Positions 16,889 through 25,929 of a DNA stretch of 53,137 nt are shown one piece after another; positions within the stretch are counted from its first letter, which is position 1; every line of letters starts with the position of its first letter. The notes beneath the pieces are model-generated. The model was not told the origin of the DNA. It saw only the letters and a program-made list of their open reading frames with translations, and made no database searches. Origin of the DNA: Lachnospiraceae bacterium (GTDB lineage: Bacteria; Bacillota; Clostridia; Lachnospirales; Lachnospiraceae); contig JAFQCM010000040.1 in NCBI GenBank assembly GCA_017399445.1, positions 1 to 53,137 of the forward strand, in the 5' to 3' direction. Both the position numbers and the translations under genes were made by a program.

Positions 16889-18037
16889 ATGAAAGAAAAA
16901 TATACAAAACAGGAGTTTAAAAGGATTTTACGAAGCAAGGGAAAGGAATATGAGAAGATTCAACAAAAAATGGAGGAAACATACCACATGATAGAAGAAA
17001 AGCAGCAGATGGAGCGGAGAGGGAAAATCAGAGCAACAAGGAAACCTGCTGTCTGGGCAGGTAGTATGGCAGCGGCGGTTACTGTATGTGTTATTACACT
17101 GGGAATCAGTAATCCTGTACTGGCAGCAAAACTGCCTGTTATCGGAGCGATTTTTCAGGCAGTGCAAGACAAAGTAACTTATTCCGGCGACTTTAGTGAA
17201 GATGCTGTACCGTTAGCTGCAACAAACGAAGAAGAAAACAATTTGGTGCAGAAAGATCAGGGGATTACTGTAACCATATCTGAAATTGCAAAAGATGATA
17301 AAAGCTTTTTTCTAGGAATTACCATGACCAGTGAAGAAGGATTTCCGGAGGATTTTAACAGAGTAAAAAATGACACCGAATATCATTTGGCTTATGATAC
17401 GATGAATTGTCAGACAAATGGAGAACTGGTGGATTCTAAGGGGGAAACACTGGATATGTCAGGAGAATTAGGAATTCTGGAAGGAAATTTTACAGATAAA
17501 AATACTTTTCAGGCAATTGGATATGTAGATTTATCTTGTTATGATGAAATTGCAGATGACTTTACTTATAATTTTGAAATTACAGATATTTGGAACAATT
17601 TAGGAAAAAATTACTATGGTAAGCAAAGCTATGAGAGCCAGCAGCAGGAAGAAGAAAAGCATTATACAGGTTCCTGGAAGTTTTCTGTAGATGTAAGTCT
17701 TGACAAAACTTCTGTACAGGTAATAGAAATAAATCAAACCAATGAACAGGGTATTGGTATTAGTTCTGTAACTAAAGGAAAATACTATATAACAGCAGAC
17801 ATAATTGTACCGGAAGGCGAAGAGAAAGATTGTTACATAACACTTATTTATGATGAGGACGGAAAAAGATTAGATTCCTTTGGAAGCAATGTAGAATATT
17901 ATGCCACAAAAGATAGAAAAACAGAGAAAGTAACTGTATATGTCTGCTCAGAAGCTGACTTTTTCATGAATAAGAAAAATGAAGATAATTTAAAAGAGCA
18001 TGCAGTATATCAGGTAGAAGTAAATTGTAATCAGTAA
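16889..18037 (+). CDS. DUF4179 membrane protein, probable anti-sigma factor
   Basis: A 382-residue protein with a cytoplasmic N-terminus of about 50 mostly charged residues, one membrane helix (about 52-73, VWAGSMAAAVTVCVITLGIS) and a large extracellular part. The DUF4179 signature follows the helix (NPVLAAKLPVIGAIFQ). This arrangement, directly after an ECF sigma gene, is typical of anti-sigma factors that hold the sigma factor at the membrane until an outside signal arrives. The extracellular part (about 95-380) looks beta-rich and probably senses the signal. The usual Zn-binding HxxxCxxC anti-sigma motif is absent, so the way it binds its sigma factor is not clear from sequence. Confidence 0.8.
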   Translation: MKEKYTKQEFKRILRSKGKEYEKIQQKMEETYHMIEEKQQMERRGKIRATRKPAVWAGSMAAAVTVCVITLGISNPVLAAKLPVIGAIFQAVQDKVTYSGDFSEDAVPLAATNEEENNLVQKDQGITVTISEIAKDDKSFFLGITMTSEEGFPEDFNRVKNDTEYHLAYDTMNCQTNGELVDSKGETLDMSGELGILEGNFTDKNTFQAIGYVDLSCYDEIADDFTYNFEITDIWNNLGKNYYGKQSYESQQQEEEKHYTGSWKFSVDVSLDKTSVQVIEINQTNEQGIGISSVTKGKYYITADIIVPEGEEKDCYITLIYDEDGKRLDSFGSNVEYYATKDRKTEKVTVYVCSEADFFMNKKNEDNLKEHAVYQVEVNCNQ

Positions 18038-18049
18038 GGAGCGAGGAAT

Positions 18050-19156
18050 ATGAAGAAGAAACAAATAGGATTATTATTAATGTTATGTACTGCAATTGGA
18101 ACAATGACAGGATGCTCTAATGAAGCAGAAAATGCAGGCATGGGTAAGGCAACAGAAGTGATAGCTTCCGAGGATGTTTCCATAAAAGAGCAGAAGGAAC
18201 AGACAGCAAGTTTATGGGTTGTTCCTGAAACTTATACAAAGACTATTGAAAATATAACATTTGATGTGAAAGTTGAATTTCCAAAGGAGTGGAAAAACTG
18301 CCAAGTATACAAAAGTAAAGCAGAAAGAATTACTTATAGTAAAGAAAAAATAGAACAGGTATTAGGAAAGGTGTCCTATGATTGGGAAACGTGGGAAGAA
18401 AACAAAGATGGGGGATATCTTTCAGCAGATGATTGTGGAGTTACATATTTTACAGAATTAGGAGAGCACATTACAAATTGTGTGGATTTAGATGCAAGAG
18501 CAGGAAACATAAATCAATATAAAAAAGATACAGACCTTTCTTTTATGACAAGACAGGAAGCATATGAAAAAGTTTTACATACCCTAAGTGATATGGGGAT
18601 TGAAATGGAAGAGGTTACATATACATCTTACGCTTTGGATTTTGAAACATTACAGGCACAGGAATATGTAATGGATGCAGATGGTAGTCAATTAGAAGAA
18701 TACAAGAAGCAGGATTGGGGTATAGAAGATGAATGTTATCTGTTCTTGATTCGCCAAAACGTTCAGGGAGCCCCAGAATATCATGTATATGGAAATGCAT
18801 TTGTGAGAATGGAAGAAGGGAATGCGCCAATACAAATCTACTATTCGAAAAATGGAATTGAGCGTATGGATATTGAAAAAGGATTTCGTATTACACAGGA
18901 AGAAGAAATTCTTACGTTGTTAGATTTTGAGGAAATAGCACAGGCTGCAGTAAAAGAATTGAATAATAGAGAGAAAACATCTTCATATCAGTTATCTTCT
19001 GCACAGATGTGTTTTATGACACCAGCTTTGGGAGATGAAATGACACCGGTTTGGGTATTTCAGGCAGAAGAAAAAACTGTAGATGGAGAGAATTACCCTG
19101 TAACAGTGGTAATTAATGCACAAACTGGTGAATTATCTGCGATTGGATGCAGATAA
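18050..19156 (+). CDS. Lipoprotein, DUF6034-like
   Basis: A 368-residue lipoprotein with a clear signal peptide and lipobox (TMTGC, Cys22). The body resembles the DUF6034 lipoproteins of Lachnospiraceae. The C-terminal segment (MTPVWVFQAEEKTVDGENYPVTVVINAQTGELSAI) resembles a PepSY-like strand-turn pattern. It is 12 bases after the DUF4179 gene with its own AAGGAG site, so the three genes form one operon that ends in the terminator at 19194. It may be part of the sensing system or its target; no function is known. Confidence 0.72.
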   Translation: MKKKQIGLLLMLCTAIGTMTGCSNEAENAGMGKATEVIASEDVSIKEQKEQTASLWVVPETYTKTIENITFDVKVEFPKEWKNCQVYKSKAERITYSKEKIEQVLGKVSYDWETWEENKDGGYLSADDCGVTYFTELGEHITNCVDLDARAGNINQYKKDTDLSFMTRQEAYEKVLHTLSDMGIEMEEVTYTSYALDFETLQAQEYVMDADGSQLEEYKKQDWGIEDECYLFLIRQNVQGAPEYHVYGNAFVRMEEGNAPIQIYYSKNGIERMDIEKGFRITQEEEILTLLDFEEIAQAAVKELNNREKTSSYQLSSAQMCFMTPALGDEMTPVWVFQAEEKTVDGENYPVTVVINAQTGELSAIGCR

Positions 19157-19193
19157 AAAACAAAAATTTCATTAATATTAATATAGAAAAATC

Positions 19194-19238
19194 AGACCTT
19201 ATAGAGCGGAGAAATCCTTTCTGTAAGGTTCTTTTTTG
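19194..19238 (+). terminator. Terminator of the sigma factor operon
   Basis: AGACCTTATAGA pairs with TCTGTAAGGTTC with mismatches (core ACCTTA/TAAGGT), followed by six T. Confidence 0.7.
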
Positions 19239-19328
19239 TTCCTGTTCAATAATGAACTTTTACACACCTCTCACATGGTTTCGAAAATTGGTTAAAAAAA
19301 GTAGTGTCAACTATTGGTTAAAAAGTAA

Positions 19329-19386
19329 TTGACATATTGGTCTACATGATGTAGAATTCAACAATGGGAGGTCTACAATTGTTGAA
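19329..19386 (+). promoter_or_regulatory. Promoter with BlaI-type operator and a second inverted repeat
   Basis: TTGACA (19329-19334), 17 bases, TAGAAT (19352-19357). TCTACATGATGTAGA (19341-19355) is a palindrome with the TACA/TGTA core typical of BlaI/MecI operators and fills the spacer up to the -10. A second repeat, TTCAACAAT (19357-19365) with ATTGTTGAA (19378-19386), follows at the transcription start, and a TCTACA half-site lies between its arms (19372-19377). Autorepression by the next gene is likely. Confidence 0.75.
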
Positions 19387-19427
19387 TAAAAATTTGATTC
19401 CACATACAAGAAAGGACGGCGTAAAGT

Positions 19428-19787
19428 ATGGAATATAAAATCGGCGAGGTGGAAATGAAGTTTGCAGAAATTATATGGGAGAAGGAACCCATTTCCTCTG
19501 GTGAATTGGCAAAGTTTGTAGAGAAAGAGTTAAACTGGAAGAAATCTACAACTTATACAGTTCTAAAACGTCTTTGTGAAAAAGGGATTTTCCAAAATGA
19601 AAAAGGAATTGTAACGTCTAAAATCTCCTGTGAAGATTTTAAGGCAAAGAAAAGTGAGATGTTTTTGGAAGAAACATTCAAAGGCTCCCTCCCGGGATTT
19701 GTGGCAGCTTTCTGCTCACGGAAGAAATTAAGTAAAGCGGATGCAGAAGAACTTCAACGAATTATTAATGAGAGTCAGTGTGATTAA
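19428..19787 (+). CDS. BlaI/MecI/CopY-family transcriptional repressor
   Basis: A 119-residue winged-helix repressor. The helix-turn-helix region is typical (EVEMKFAEIIWEKEPISSGELAKFVEKELNWKKSTTYTVLKRLCEKGI), and the C-terminal part (SRKKLSKADAEELQRIINE) is the dimerisation helix pair. In relatives, a membrane protease of the BlaR1 (M56) type cleaves the repressor when it senses a signal. Here no M56 gene follows; only a short coding remnant lies between it and a secreted subtilase. The operator in its promoter suggests it represses itself and the protease downstream. The signal is unknown. Confidence 0.88.
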   Translation: MEYKIGEVEMKFAEIIWEKEPISSGELAKFVEKELNWKKSTTYTVLKRLCEKGIFQNEKGIVTSKISCEDFKAKKSEMFLEETFKGSLPGFVAAFCSRKKLSKADAEELQRIINESQCD

Positions 19788-19829
19788 AAGACCATAGAAA
19801 AGATTTGGTGAAGGGAGAAAAAATCATGA

Positions 19830-19913
19830 ATTACCTTTGAAGGAACCTGGCAGGTAACATTAAAAGAAGATAATGGAAATTATTATTTCATTTCTAATAA
19901 AAATATTGAGTAA
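19830..19913 (+). pseudogene. Possible remnant of a small protein's C-terminus
   Basis: The gap between the BlaI-type gene and the subtilase holds 27 in-frame codons that read like real protein (core EGTWQVTLKEDNGNYYFIS) and end in TAA. A ribosome site and ATG stand just before it (GGGAG, ATG at 19826), but in another frame, which stops after four codons. It looks like a gene reduced by deletion or frameshift, perhaps the former partner of the repressor. The identity cannot be told. Confidence 0.4.
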
Positions 19914-19932
19914 AAAATAAGAGGTGTAAAAA

Positions 19933-22900
19933 ATGAAGAAACTATTTAACAGACTGATGGGAACAATGTTAACCGTAAGTCTTGTGGCAGGAGGATTTCC
20001 TGCGAGTGTAAATGCTACAACAATGGAAAGCGGAAGAAACCCAGGTTTTGTGAAAAAACAAACAGCAGAAAGTTTAAAAAGTACAAGTGATAAGGGTGAA
20101 GTTCCTTATGTAGAAGGTGAAGTTATTGTAGTAAATGTCAGTAAAAAAAAGTCTATTAATGCATTTAAAAAAGAAACTTCTTCTTTAGGTGTACAGGTGG
20201 TAGACACTTATAACTTTGATGGAGGAAGTGACAGTGAACAACTTCAGATTTCGTTGGTGAAATCAGATCAGTATACTACGGAGGAATTAATTGAGCAATT
20301 TCATACATCCGGAACGGTGAAGATGGTACAGCCAAATTACAAATACTATTCAGCAAATATAGATGAAAATCTCTATAATGAAAGTTTATGGGGAATTGAT
20401 AACCAGGGGCAGAATGCAGGAACAGTAGATATGGATATCAACAGCGATTCTGAAAATATAAAACCTGCTCAAGGAGAAGGTGAAAAAGAAAAAGTAGTTG
20501 CAGTGATTGATACAGGAGTGGATTATACTCAGGAAGAATTAAAAGATGTTATTTGGAACAATCCAAATACTATCCGCTTAAAAGGAGAACATGGATATGA
20601 CTCCAGTAATGGGGATACAGATCCAATAGATGATAACGGACATGGAACACATTGTGCAGGTATTATAAAAAGTGTTTTAAATGATGATAATATTAAAATT
20701 ATGCCTTTGAAGTTTTTGGATGAGGTCGGTGAGGGAGACACTTATGCTGCCATAGGAGCTTATAACTATATCTATACTGCACAGCAATTGGGAATTAATG
20801 TAGTTGCTATTAATAATTCATGGTGTGGTTATGGCGAGTTGATGGCAGAAGATTATGTACTCCAGTCTTTTATTAATATGGTAGGAGAAAACGGTGCTGT
20901 TTCTGTATGTGCGGCAGGAAATGAGGCATTTGATAATGATAAAGTATTCGTAGGACCGGCATCTTTTGATAGCCCATATATTATTTCTGTTGCGGCCGCT
21001 AATGAAAGAGGTGAATTGGCAGATTTTTCAAACTATAGTGCAAATGAAGTGGATATTGCTGCACCGGGAACTAGTATTTTATCCACGGTGAGTTATGACT
21101 GTTTTAATCCTTCCGTATATGGAAAAGATGAGAATGGAAATCAGAAGCTTTGCAGTACATATCAGGATTTTAGTGGAAATCTGGTAACACCGGATGTTCC
21201 AGGAACAGCACAATTTGAAACAATACCAGAAGATAGTGTTTGTTATGCCTTTGGAGAAGGTGCAAAGTCACAAAGTGTATCCTTAACAAATGAGGATTAT
21301 TTTGGTCAGAAAACAGAGGATGCAAAGGCACTTCAGTGGAATATTACAGGGGCTACGGAAGATGGAGAGTATTATTTATATCTGCCTTACCATCAGGAAA
21401 GTTCGGATACGCCTGTTTATTTAAATCTGATGATTAAAGCTTCATCACCCCAAAATGCTACAGGTGAAAAGACTATGATCCAGTTTATGATAGGAGATGC
21501 AAAAGTAAAGGAAAATGGGGAAGTTGATATAGATAATGTAGAATTTTTTGACCAAATGCTCTTTGGTGGTTATGAAAATTATTGGAATCAGGCTTCCTAT
21601 TTGAAAGCTATAAAAGTAGAAAAACCGGAAGAACGAGTACTGGTACTTTGTGTAGTTACTTACAGTGAAGGTGATTATCAGGTTACATTAGATGATTTTG
21701 CTATTAGTAAAAGTAATGTGTCTACAGAAGAATTTGGAAAAACTGCTTTTTATAATGGAACTTCTATGGCAACGCCGTATGTAGCAGGTGCAGTTGCTTC
21801 CTTAGCAAATGCTTATCCAAAAGACAGTGTGGAGGAAAGAATTGCCAGAGTAAAAGGTTCTGTAAGAAAAGTGGAAAGTCTGGCCGATAAAGTGGTAACC
21901 GGAGGTATGCTGGATTTATCCAAGTCAAATAATCCGGCACCTTTAGTTGAAACAGTAAAGGCAGCAGAAAATGGAAATATAGAAATTACAGGAAAGTTTT
22001 TTAAGGAAGCTGAAATTCAAATAAATGGAAAAAATGTTCCGATACAGTCTCTGACAAATGAAAAAGTGATTGTAGAAGGAAACTATTTCAATCAAATTTT
22101 AAATTTGAATATAAAAATGGGAGATACCACATATTCAAAAGAATACTTTTTTGTAAAAGGGAAAGAACCGGAAAAAGTAGCAAATATAACAGAAGTTGCT
22201 GATGGAAGAAGTCTGGTAAGCGATGGAAACTTTTTGTATTATGTTGCTAGTAATGGTAGTGTGTATGCATATCTTGAAAGTTTATTTGAGGAAAGTAATG
22301 GTGGATATGCAGAAATGGTTTATTATGTAGACATGATGGATACTATGGAACTGTTTGGAGATGCAATCAACTTTGCCCAAATAAACTCTCAGGCTGTATG
22401 CATGAACTCAGATTTATATGCTATTGCAGAACTTGATAGTCAGTTTACAAGAAAAGAAATACTTATTAAATTTAACTGGGAAACTTCAAAGTGGGAAAAG
22501 GTAACAAATATACCGGATAAATATAGTGATTTAACAAATCCGGAAGTATTTAACGGAGTAACTCTTTCTACATTGGCTTCTTACAATGGAAAACTGTATG
22601 TGCTAGGTGGAATTGATACAAATACAAATGAACCAAGCAATAGTGTTTATGTGTATGATGTAGAAAAAGGAAAGTGGAGTCAGGAAACATCTATGCCTGA
22701 AGTAAGATATGCCAGCAAAGCATTACAGGTTGGAAATCGTTTGGTTGTAACTTTAGGAGGAAACGGAACAGATGAATTCCCAGCAAATCTGATTTTTGAT
22801 GGAAAGAACTGGACCGTTTCAAAAGCAAAAGTTTCAGGATATGGGGAAAAGAAATACTATAATTATGATATGACAACAGAAAGTAGTCTTTCCTATGTAG

Positions 22901-23931
22901 AAGGAGAAATAGGACTGGTAAAAGATGGAATTATTTATACTGACTATAGAGCAGACGGATTAGGTGATACTTTCCTGTATCAGGTGAAAGAAGATAAGTA
23001 TGTATCCAGTGGTTATAGTATTGAATCTATAAGTAAAAATAAGGAAGTTCATGCAGCGACTCTAGGAGAAAGCTTTTATGTGTTTACAGGTCCGGCAGAG
23101 GCTTCTTATCTGGAAACAGAAGTTGATGGACTGGAAAATGGGGCAACGGTTTATAAATTTAATGTATCGGATGGACGTTATTTTGTAAAAGATAATATGC
23201 CAGAAGGTGGAACAGTTTATGGTACTGGTGCATATATACCGGGAGAAACAGTGGAAGTTGGAGCAGAACCAGTGGAAAATTACTATTTAAAGAGTCTGAA
23301 GGTAAATGGAGAAAATGTAAGCGTTACAAAAACAGGTGGAAGTACTAGGATTTCTAATATTGCATCAGATGTAAGTGTGGAGGCAGAATTTGGTGCTTAT
23401 GTGACAGAACTTCAGTTAGAAAAAACGAATATCTCTATAATAGCGGGAAGTAAACAGAAGTTGAAGGTACAGGTTATTCCTCAAAATGCTGAGAATCAGA
23501 AATTACAGTTCAAATCCAGTAATAAAAAGGTAATTACTGTAGACAGCAAAGGAAATATTAAGGCAAATAAGAATGCAGCTGGAAAAAGCGCAACTATTAC
23601 GATTACCGCAAAAGACAGGAACACAGTAATAGCAACCTGTAAAGTAACGGTTAGAAAGCCAGTGAAAGTGAAGAAGTTGAAACTTTCTACTAAGAAAAAT
23701 GTGAAAAAGGTGAAGGCAGGAAAAACATTAAATATTAATACAAAAATCACACCTGCAAATGCAGATAATCAGGAACTTGTTTGGACTTCTAGCAATAAAA
23801 AGTATGCTACAGTAAAGAACGGAGTAGTAAAAGGAAAGAAAGCTGGAATTGGTAAAAAAGTAACTATTACAGCAAAAACAAAAGATGGTTCCAAAGTAAA
23901 AGCTTCTATTCAAATTAAAATTGTAAAATAG
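19933..23931 (+). CDS. Large secreted subtilisin-like (S8) serine protease with Kelch-like and Big_2 domains
   Basis: A 1332-residue extracellular protease. A signal peptide (to about residue 29) is followed by a propeptide-like region (about 55-150). The catalytic triad is Asp193 (VIDTGVDY), His237 (GHGTHCAG) and Ser611 (NGTSMATPYVAG), with the oxyanion Asn near 294. About 215 residues are inserted between the FSNYSANEVDIAAPG block and Ser611. Downstream come a Kelch-like beta-propeller region (about 750-1060, for example YNGKLYVLGGIDTNTN) and a short repeat domain. Two Big_2 domains follow (about 1157-1235 and 1244-1332), the last very lysine-rich. No LPXTG or membrane anchor is present, so it may bind the wall through the Big_2 tail. 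It is probably co-transcribed with the BlaI-type repressor. The substrate is unknown. Confidence 0.9.
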   Translation: MKKLFNRLMGTMLTVSLVAGGFPASVNATTMESGRNPGFVKKQTAESLKSTSDKGEVPYVEGEVIVVNVSKKKSINAFKKETSSLGVQVVDTYNFDGGSDSEQLQISLVKSDQYTTEELIEQFHTSGTVKMVQPNYKYYSANIDENLYNESLWGIDNQGQNAGTVDMDINSDSENIKPAQGEGEKEKVVAVIDTGVDYTQEELKDVIWNNPNTIRLKGEHGYDSSNGDTDPIDDNGHGTHCAGIIKSVLNDDNIKIMPLKFLDEVGEGDTYAAIGAYNYIYTAQQLGINVVAINNSWCGYGELMAEDYVLQSFINMVGENGAVSVCAAGNEAFDNDKVFVGPASFDSPYIISVAAANERGELADFSNYSANEVDIAAPGTSILSTVSYDCFNPSVYGKDENGNQKLCSTYQDFSGNLVTPDVPGTAQFETIPEDSVCYAFGEGAKSQSVSLTNEDYFGQKTEDAKALQWNITGATEDGEYYLYLPYHQESSDTPVYLNLMIKASSPQNATGEKTMIQFMIGDAKVKENGEVDIDNVEFFDQMLFGGYENYWNQASYLKAIKVEKPEERVLVLCVVTYSEGDYQVTLDDFAISKSNVSTEEFGKTAFYNGTSMATPYVAGAVASLANAYPKDSVEERIARVKGSVRKVESLADKVVTGGMLDLSKSNNPAPLVETVKAAENGNIEITGKFFKEAEIQINGKNVPIQSLTNEKVIVEGNYFNQILNLNIKMGDTTYSKEYFFVKGKEPEKVANITEVADGRSLVSDGNFLYYVASNGSVYAYLESLFEESNGGYAEMVYYVDMMDTMELFGDAINFAQINSQAVCMNSDLYAIAELDSQFTRKEILIKFNWETSKWEKVTNIPDKYSDLTNPEVFNGVTLSTLASYNGKLYVLGGIDTNTNEPSNSVYVYDVEKGKWSQETSMPEVRYASKALQVGNRLVVTLGGNGTDEFPANLIFDGKNWTVSKAKVSGYGEKKYYNYDMTTESSLSYVEGEIGLVKDGIIYTDYRADGLGDTFLYQVKEDKYVSSGYSIESISKNKEVHAATLGESFYVFTGPAEASYLETEVDGLENGATVYKFNVSDGRYFVKDNMPEGGTVYGTGAYIPGETVEVGAEPVENYYLKSLKVNGENVSVTKTGGSTRISNIASDVSVEAEFGAYVTELQLEKTNISIIAGSKQKLKVQVIPQNAENQKLQFKSSNKKVITVDSKGNIKANKNAAGKSATITITAKDRNTVIATCKVTVRKPVKVKKLKLSTKKNVKKVKAGKTLNINTKITPANADNQELVWTSSNKKYATVKNGVVKGKKAGIGKKVTITAKTKDGSKVKASIQIKIVK

Positions 23932-23962
23932 GAAGTGCAGAAAAGTAATAAGGAGAGACATT

Positions 23963-24631
23963 ATGGAGCGTAATGTTCGAATGGAAGAGATTTCCGACGG
24001 AAAATTATATGGTAACAACGACATGGTAAAAGCAGACACCGGCAATTGTCAGGGGTGTTTTGCCTGTTGCAAGGGAATGGGAAACTCCATTATTTTAGAC
24101 CCATTAGATATTTATCAGCTAACGACAAATCTACATAAATCAACAGAAGAATTATTAAGCAGCTACATTGAATTAAACGTAGTAGACGGCATAGTCCTGC
24201 CAAACTTAAAAATGGCAGGACAGGAAGAAGCCTGTAGCTTTTTGAACCAGGAAGGCAGATGCAGTATTCACAAATTCCGTCCGGGAATATGCAGACTATT
24301 CCCGTTAGGCCGCTTTTATGAAAATAATACATTTCAATACTTTTTACAAATCCACGAATGTAAAAAGCAGAATCTTACCAAAGTAAAGGTGAAAAAATGG
24401 ATTGATGTTCCCAATATCAAAGAATATGAAAATTTTATCAACCAATGGCACTATTTTCAAAAAGATTTGCAAAAGCTAATGAAAGAAAGTCCGGAAGATG
24501 AGCTGATGAAGAAAATTAGTATGTATGTATTACAACAATTCTATTTAAAGACCTATGAATCAGACAGAGCTTTTTATGAACAGTTTGCAGAAAGACTACA
24601 GGAAGCAAAACAAGCCATGGGAATAAGTTGA
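23963..24631 (+). CDS. YkgJ-family cysteine-cluster protein
   Basis: A 222-residue cytoplasmic protein of the YkgJ (CxxCxxCC) family thought to bind zinc or an iron-sulfur cluster. Visible motifs are CQGCFACCKGMG near residue 32 and CSFLNQEGRCSIHKFRPGICRLFPLGR, the two conserved cysteine blocks. The C-terminal half is helical and not informative. It starts 31 bases after the protease with its own AGGAGA site and is followed by a terminator, so it may share the transcript. Cellular role unknown for the family. Confidence 0.85.
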   Translation: MERNVRMEEISDGKLYGNNDMVKADTGNCQGCFACCKGMGNSIILDPLDIYQLTTNLHKSTEELLSSYIELNVVDGIVLPNLKMAGQEEACSFLNQEGRCSIHKFRPGICRLFPLGRFYENNTFQYFLQIHECKKQNLTKVKVKKWIDVPNIKEYENFINQWHYFQKDLQKLMKESPEDELMKKISMYVLQQFYLKTYESDRAFYEQFAERLQEAKQAMGIS

Positions 24632-24638
24632 TAATGTG

Positions 24639-24670
24639 AAAACCCCCTGAAATAGACAGGGGGTTTTTAT
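24639..24670 (+). terminator. Terminator after the YkgJ-family gene
   Basis: AACCCCCTG pairs with CAGGGGGTT around a 7-base loop, ending in five T. Confidence 0.9.
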
Positions 24671-24802
24671 AAACATGTTGAATGATTGGTTGTTGTTCAT
24701 AGCATACTATAAACAGTAACCAATTTCAGTTCATTTAAAATCCATCTTCGATACATGGTGCTTCCGTAACGTGAAGATTTAGTAGCTTTTTCAATTAGCA
24801 TC

Positions 24803-24811
24803 TGCTATAAT
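24803..24811 (+). promoter_or_regulatory. Candidate extended -10 promoter
   Basis: TGC-TATAAT (extended -10), about 58 bases before the SecB-like gene. The -35 region is poor. Nothing else is recognisable in the roughly 130 bases upstream of it. Confidence 0.5.
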
Positions 24812-24868
24812 AAACAAGATGTGCAAAAACACAGAAAAAGAGTAAGATAATGAAAGAGGTATTAAGAA

Positions 24869-25255
24869 ATGAGTAAAAAATTTGATGATTTTATATTAGA
24901 AGAAAGTTTTGTAACAGTTATGGATATCAAAAGAAAAGTGACAGCAAGTAATGCGGGAATCAAATGTAATGCAGGAATTACAATCAATGTGAAACCAGAT
25001 GAAAAAAATAAAAAGCTTTGCTTTGTTGTCCTTAGAGCTACCATTACAGGAGAAAATGATATGCTTTCAACCATGTGCGAAATGGTATTCAAAATTATGC
25101 TAAAAGATGAAAAAGAAGCAGAAAAGCTTGCAAAATTACAGGGAAGTGTAGCTTCTGATTTATATGATGTAATGAATGGAAAAATTAAGAAAGTTACAGA
25201 TGAATTGTATGAAAACGGAATGGAACTTCCACCACTTTCTGCCATTGTAAAATAG
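24869..25255 (+). CDS. Small protein of unknown function, SecB-like pattern
   Basis: A 128-residue soluble protein without signal peptide. I do not recognise it with certainty. The order of features recalls SecB-type chaperones: a hydrophobic strand (LCFVVLRATITG), then EMVFKIML, then a helix and the end VASDLYDVMNGKIKKVTDELYENGMELPPL. The last part is like the SecB pattern 'lyPYxRexIsxLtxxgGfPPLxLP'. If so, it could hold secreted proteins such as the subtilase or the adjacent lipoprotein in an unfolded state. It starts after an AAGAGGTATTAAG site and lies 15 bases before the lipoprotein gene, so the two are probably co-transcribed. Confidence 0.5.
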   Translation: MSKKFDDFILEESFVTVMDIKRKVTASNAGIKCNAGITINVKPDEKNKKLCFVVLRATITGENDMLSTMCEMVFKIMLKDEKEAEKLAKLQGSVASDLYDVMNGKIKKVTDELYENGMELPPLSAIVK

Positions 25256-25270
25256 AAGACGGTAGTAAAG

Positions 25271-25912
25271 ATGAGGAAAGTAAAAAAGCTAGTAAAAATG
25301 TCATTGGTAACAGGCATGGCAGCGTTTGTACTGTGTGCTTGTGGTGGTGAAAATGGGAGAGAAAAAGCAGTAGACAATATAGAAAACTTGCTGGAAGAAT
25401 ACCAACAGGCAGAAGAAAGTATCGCTCAAGAAAAGAAAAGTGAATATGAGCTGTTGGGAGAAAGTGTTCAGGCGTTAGTGGACATTGCGGAGGAAGATTC
25501 AGGAGAACTGGAAACTAAAGAGCAGATAGAAAATGCCAGTCAGGTGGCGGAAGAATTAAGAGCAGAGCTAAGTGAGCTTGTAGTAAGTGTAGAAGAAAGC
25601 AATACAGAGCAGGAGATAGAAGAAAATGTAGCAGAACTAACAATTACATTTCGTAACGATTCTATAATTGGTGCCACATCTCTTTCTATCTTAGAACCAC
25701 AAACAAAAATAGAAAAAGAATTAGATAGTTTTGAAGTGGGAAAAAAGATAAATACAACAGTTAAAATTCCAGTAGAGGAACTTCAACTTACCTGGTATTT
25801 GTACAATAGTAATGGAGAATGTATTCAGGAAAAGACCACCGGTTTGGAAGATGCAAAAGAAGGTGTCATCATATATTATACAGATGATGGAACCTACACA
25901 GAATATTATTAA
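25271..25912 (+). CDS. Lipoprotein of unknown function with acidic coiled-coil region
   Basis: A 213-residue lipoprotein with a basic start, a hydrophobic segment and lipobox LCAC (Cys23 or so). Residues 35-120 are very rich in glutamate and look like a coiled coil. The C-terminal 90 residues (VAELTITFRNDSIIGATSLSILEP to the end) look like a small beta domain. It sits between the SecB-like gene and map, with gaps of 15 and 17 bases, so the three probably form an operon. Function unknown. Confidence 0.65.
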   Translation: MRKVKKLVKMSLVTGMAAFVLCACGGENGREKAVDNIENLLEEYQQAEESIAQEKKSEYELLGESVQALVDIAEEDSGELETKEQIENASQVAEELRAELSELVVSVEESNTEQEIEENVAELTITFRNDSIIGATSLSILEPQTKIEKELDSFEVGKKINTTVKIPVEELQLTWYLYNSNGECIQEKTTGLEDAKEGVIIYYTDDGTYTEYY

Positions 25913-25929
25913 AAGAGGTAGTAATTGGA

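Noticed and set aside
19147..19332. 61-codon frame after the DUF6034-like lipoprotein
   Set aside because: It runs through the operon terminator and into the next promoter; composition is not protein-like.
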